Below are positions 43,929 to 43,929 of a stretch of 43,929 nt of DNA, one piece after another. The notes below the pieces were generated by a model. That model did not search any database, was not told the origin of the DNA, and was given only the letters and a program-made list of their open reading frames with translations. Position 1 is the first letter of the stretch. Each line of letters begins with the position of its first letter. The translations under genes and the position numbers were made by a program. This stretch comes from Achromobacter anxifer (lineage in GTDB: Bacteria; Pseudomonadota; Gammaproteobacteria; Burkholderiales; Burkholderiaceae_B): positions 1 to 43,929 of the forward strand of contig NZ_CAHLAR010000022.1 in the NCBI RefSeq assembly GCF_903652925.1, read 5' to 3'.

Positions 43929-43929
43929 G

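Overview
The window is GC-rich chromosomal DNA of a betaproteobacterium, most likely Alcaligenaceae (Bordetella/Achromobacter type). The evidence is the house-keeping gene order (surA-rsmA; glyQ-glyS-gmhB-plsC; pcnB-folK next to hda; purM/miaA/mutL), the Bug-type orphan solute-binding proteins, and the density of acyl-CoA genes and LysR regulators. Species is inferred from gene content only; no 16S or tRNA gene is visible. Nearly all the sequence is coding and the gene cut at each edge (surA, mutL) is a normal core gene.

Left core region (1-18.1 kb): the end of surA and rsmA, then convergent glycerate kinase, pyruvate kinase, an SpmA-SpmB-like membrane protein, and a large FadE-type acyl-CoA dehydrogenase. 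A minus-strand block follows: def, gloA, a PhnW-like aminotransferase, a YgjP-like metallopeptidase, plsC, gmhB, glyS and glyQ. From the M48-like gene to glyQ the genes overlap or nearly touch, which indicates one transcript reading from glyQ. A crotonase and a class I fumarase on the plus strand end at a good intrinsic terminator.

Central accessory catabolic region (18.5-37.2 kb): about 17 genes with an acyl-CoA theme, entered through a 0.5 kb non-coding stretch with striking long dyads. Module A (18.5-23.8 kb) has a class III CoA-transferase, a hydratase-2-like MaoC protein and an MFE-2-like SDR, with a divergent LysR regulator and a Bug binding protein. Module B (23.8-32.3 kb) has a nitronate monooxygenase, a second Bug protein, an acyl-CoA ligase, a thiolase-like protein without the usual nucleophilic cysteine, and its DUF35 zinc-ribbon partner. 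Divergent from these are a two-subunit acyl-CoA dehydrogenase and a PaaG-like crotonase. Module C (32.3-37.2 kb) has a LysR regulator divergent from a translationally coupled HTD2/MaoC hydratase, class III CoA-transferase and CitE-like lyase, followed by a PfkB kinase. Module C matches the logic of itaconate/mesaconate breakdown to acetyl-CoA and pyruvate. Module B looks like a route that activates, desaturates, hydrates and then cleaves an acyl-CoA, possibly by retro-aldol chemistry.

Right core region (37.2-43.9 kb): folK, pcnB, a HAD-IB phosphatase and hda form a tight minus-strand operon. It is divergent from purM, which ends at a textbook terminator followed by a 13-bp tandem repeat. Then miaA and the 3' end of mutL run on the minus strand. 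No tRNA, rRNA, CRISPR array, transposase, integrase or prophage gene was seen.
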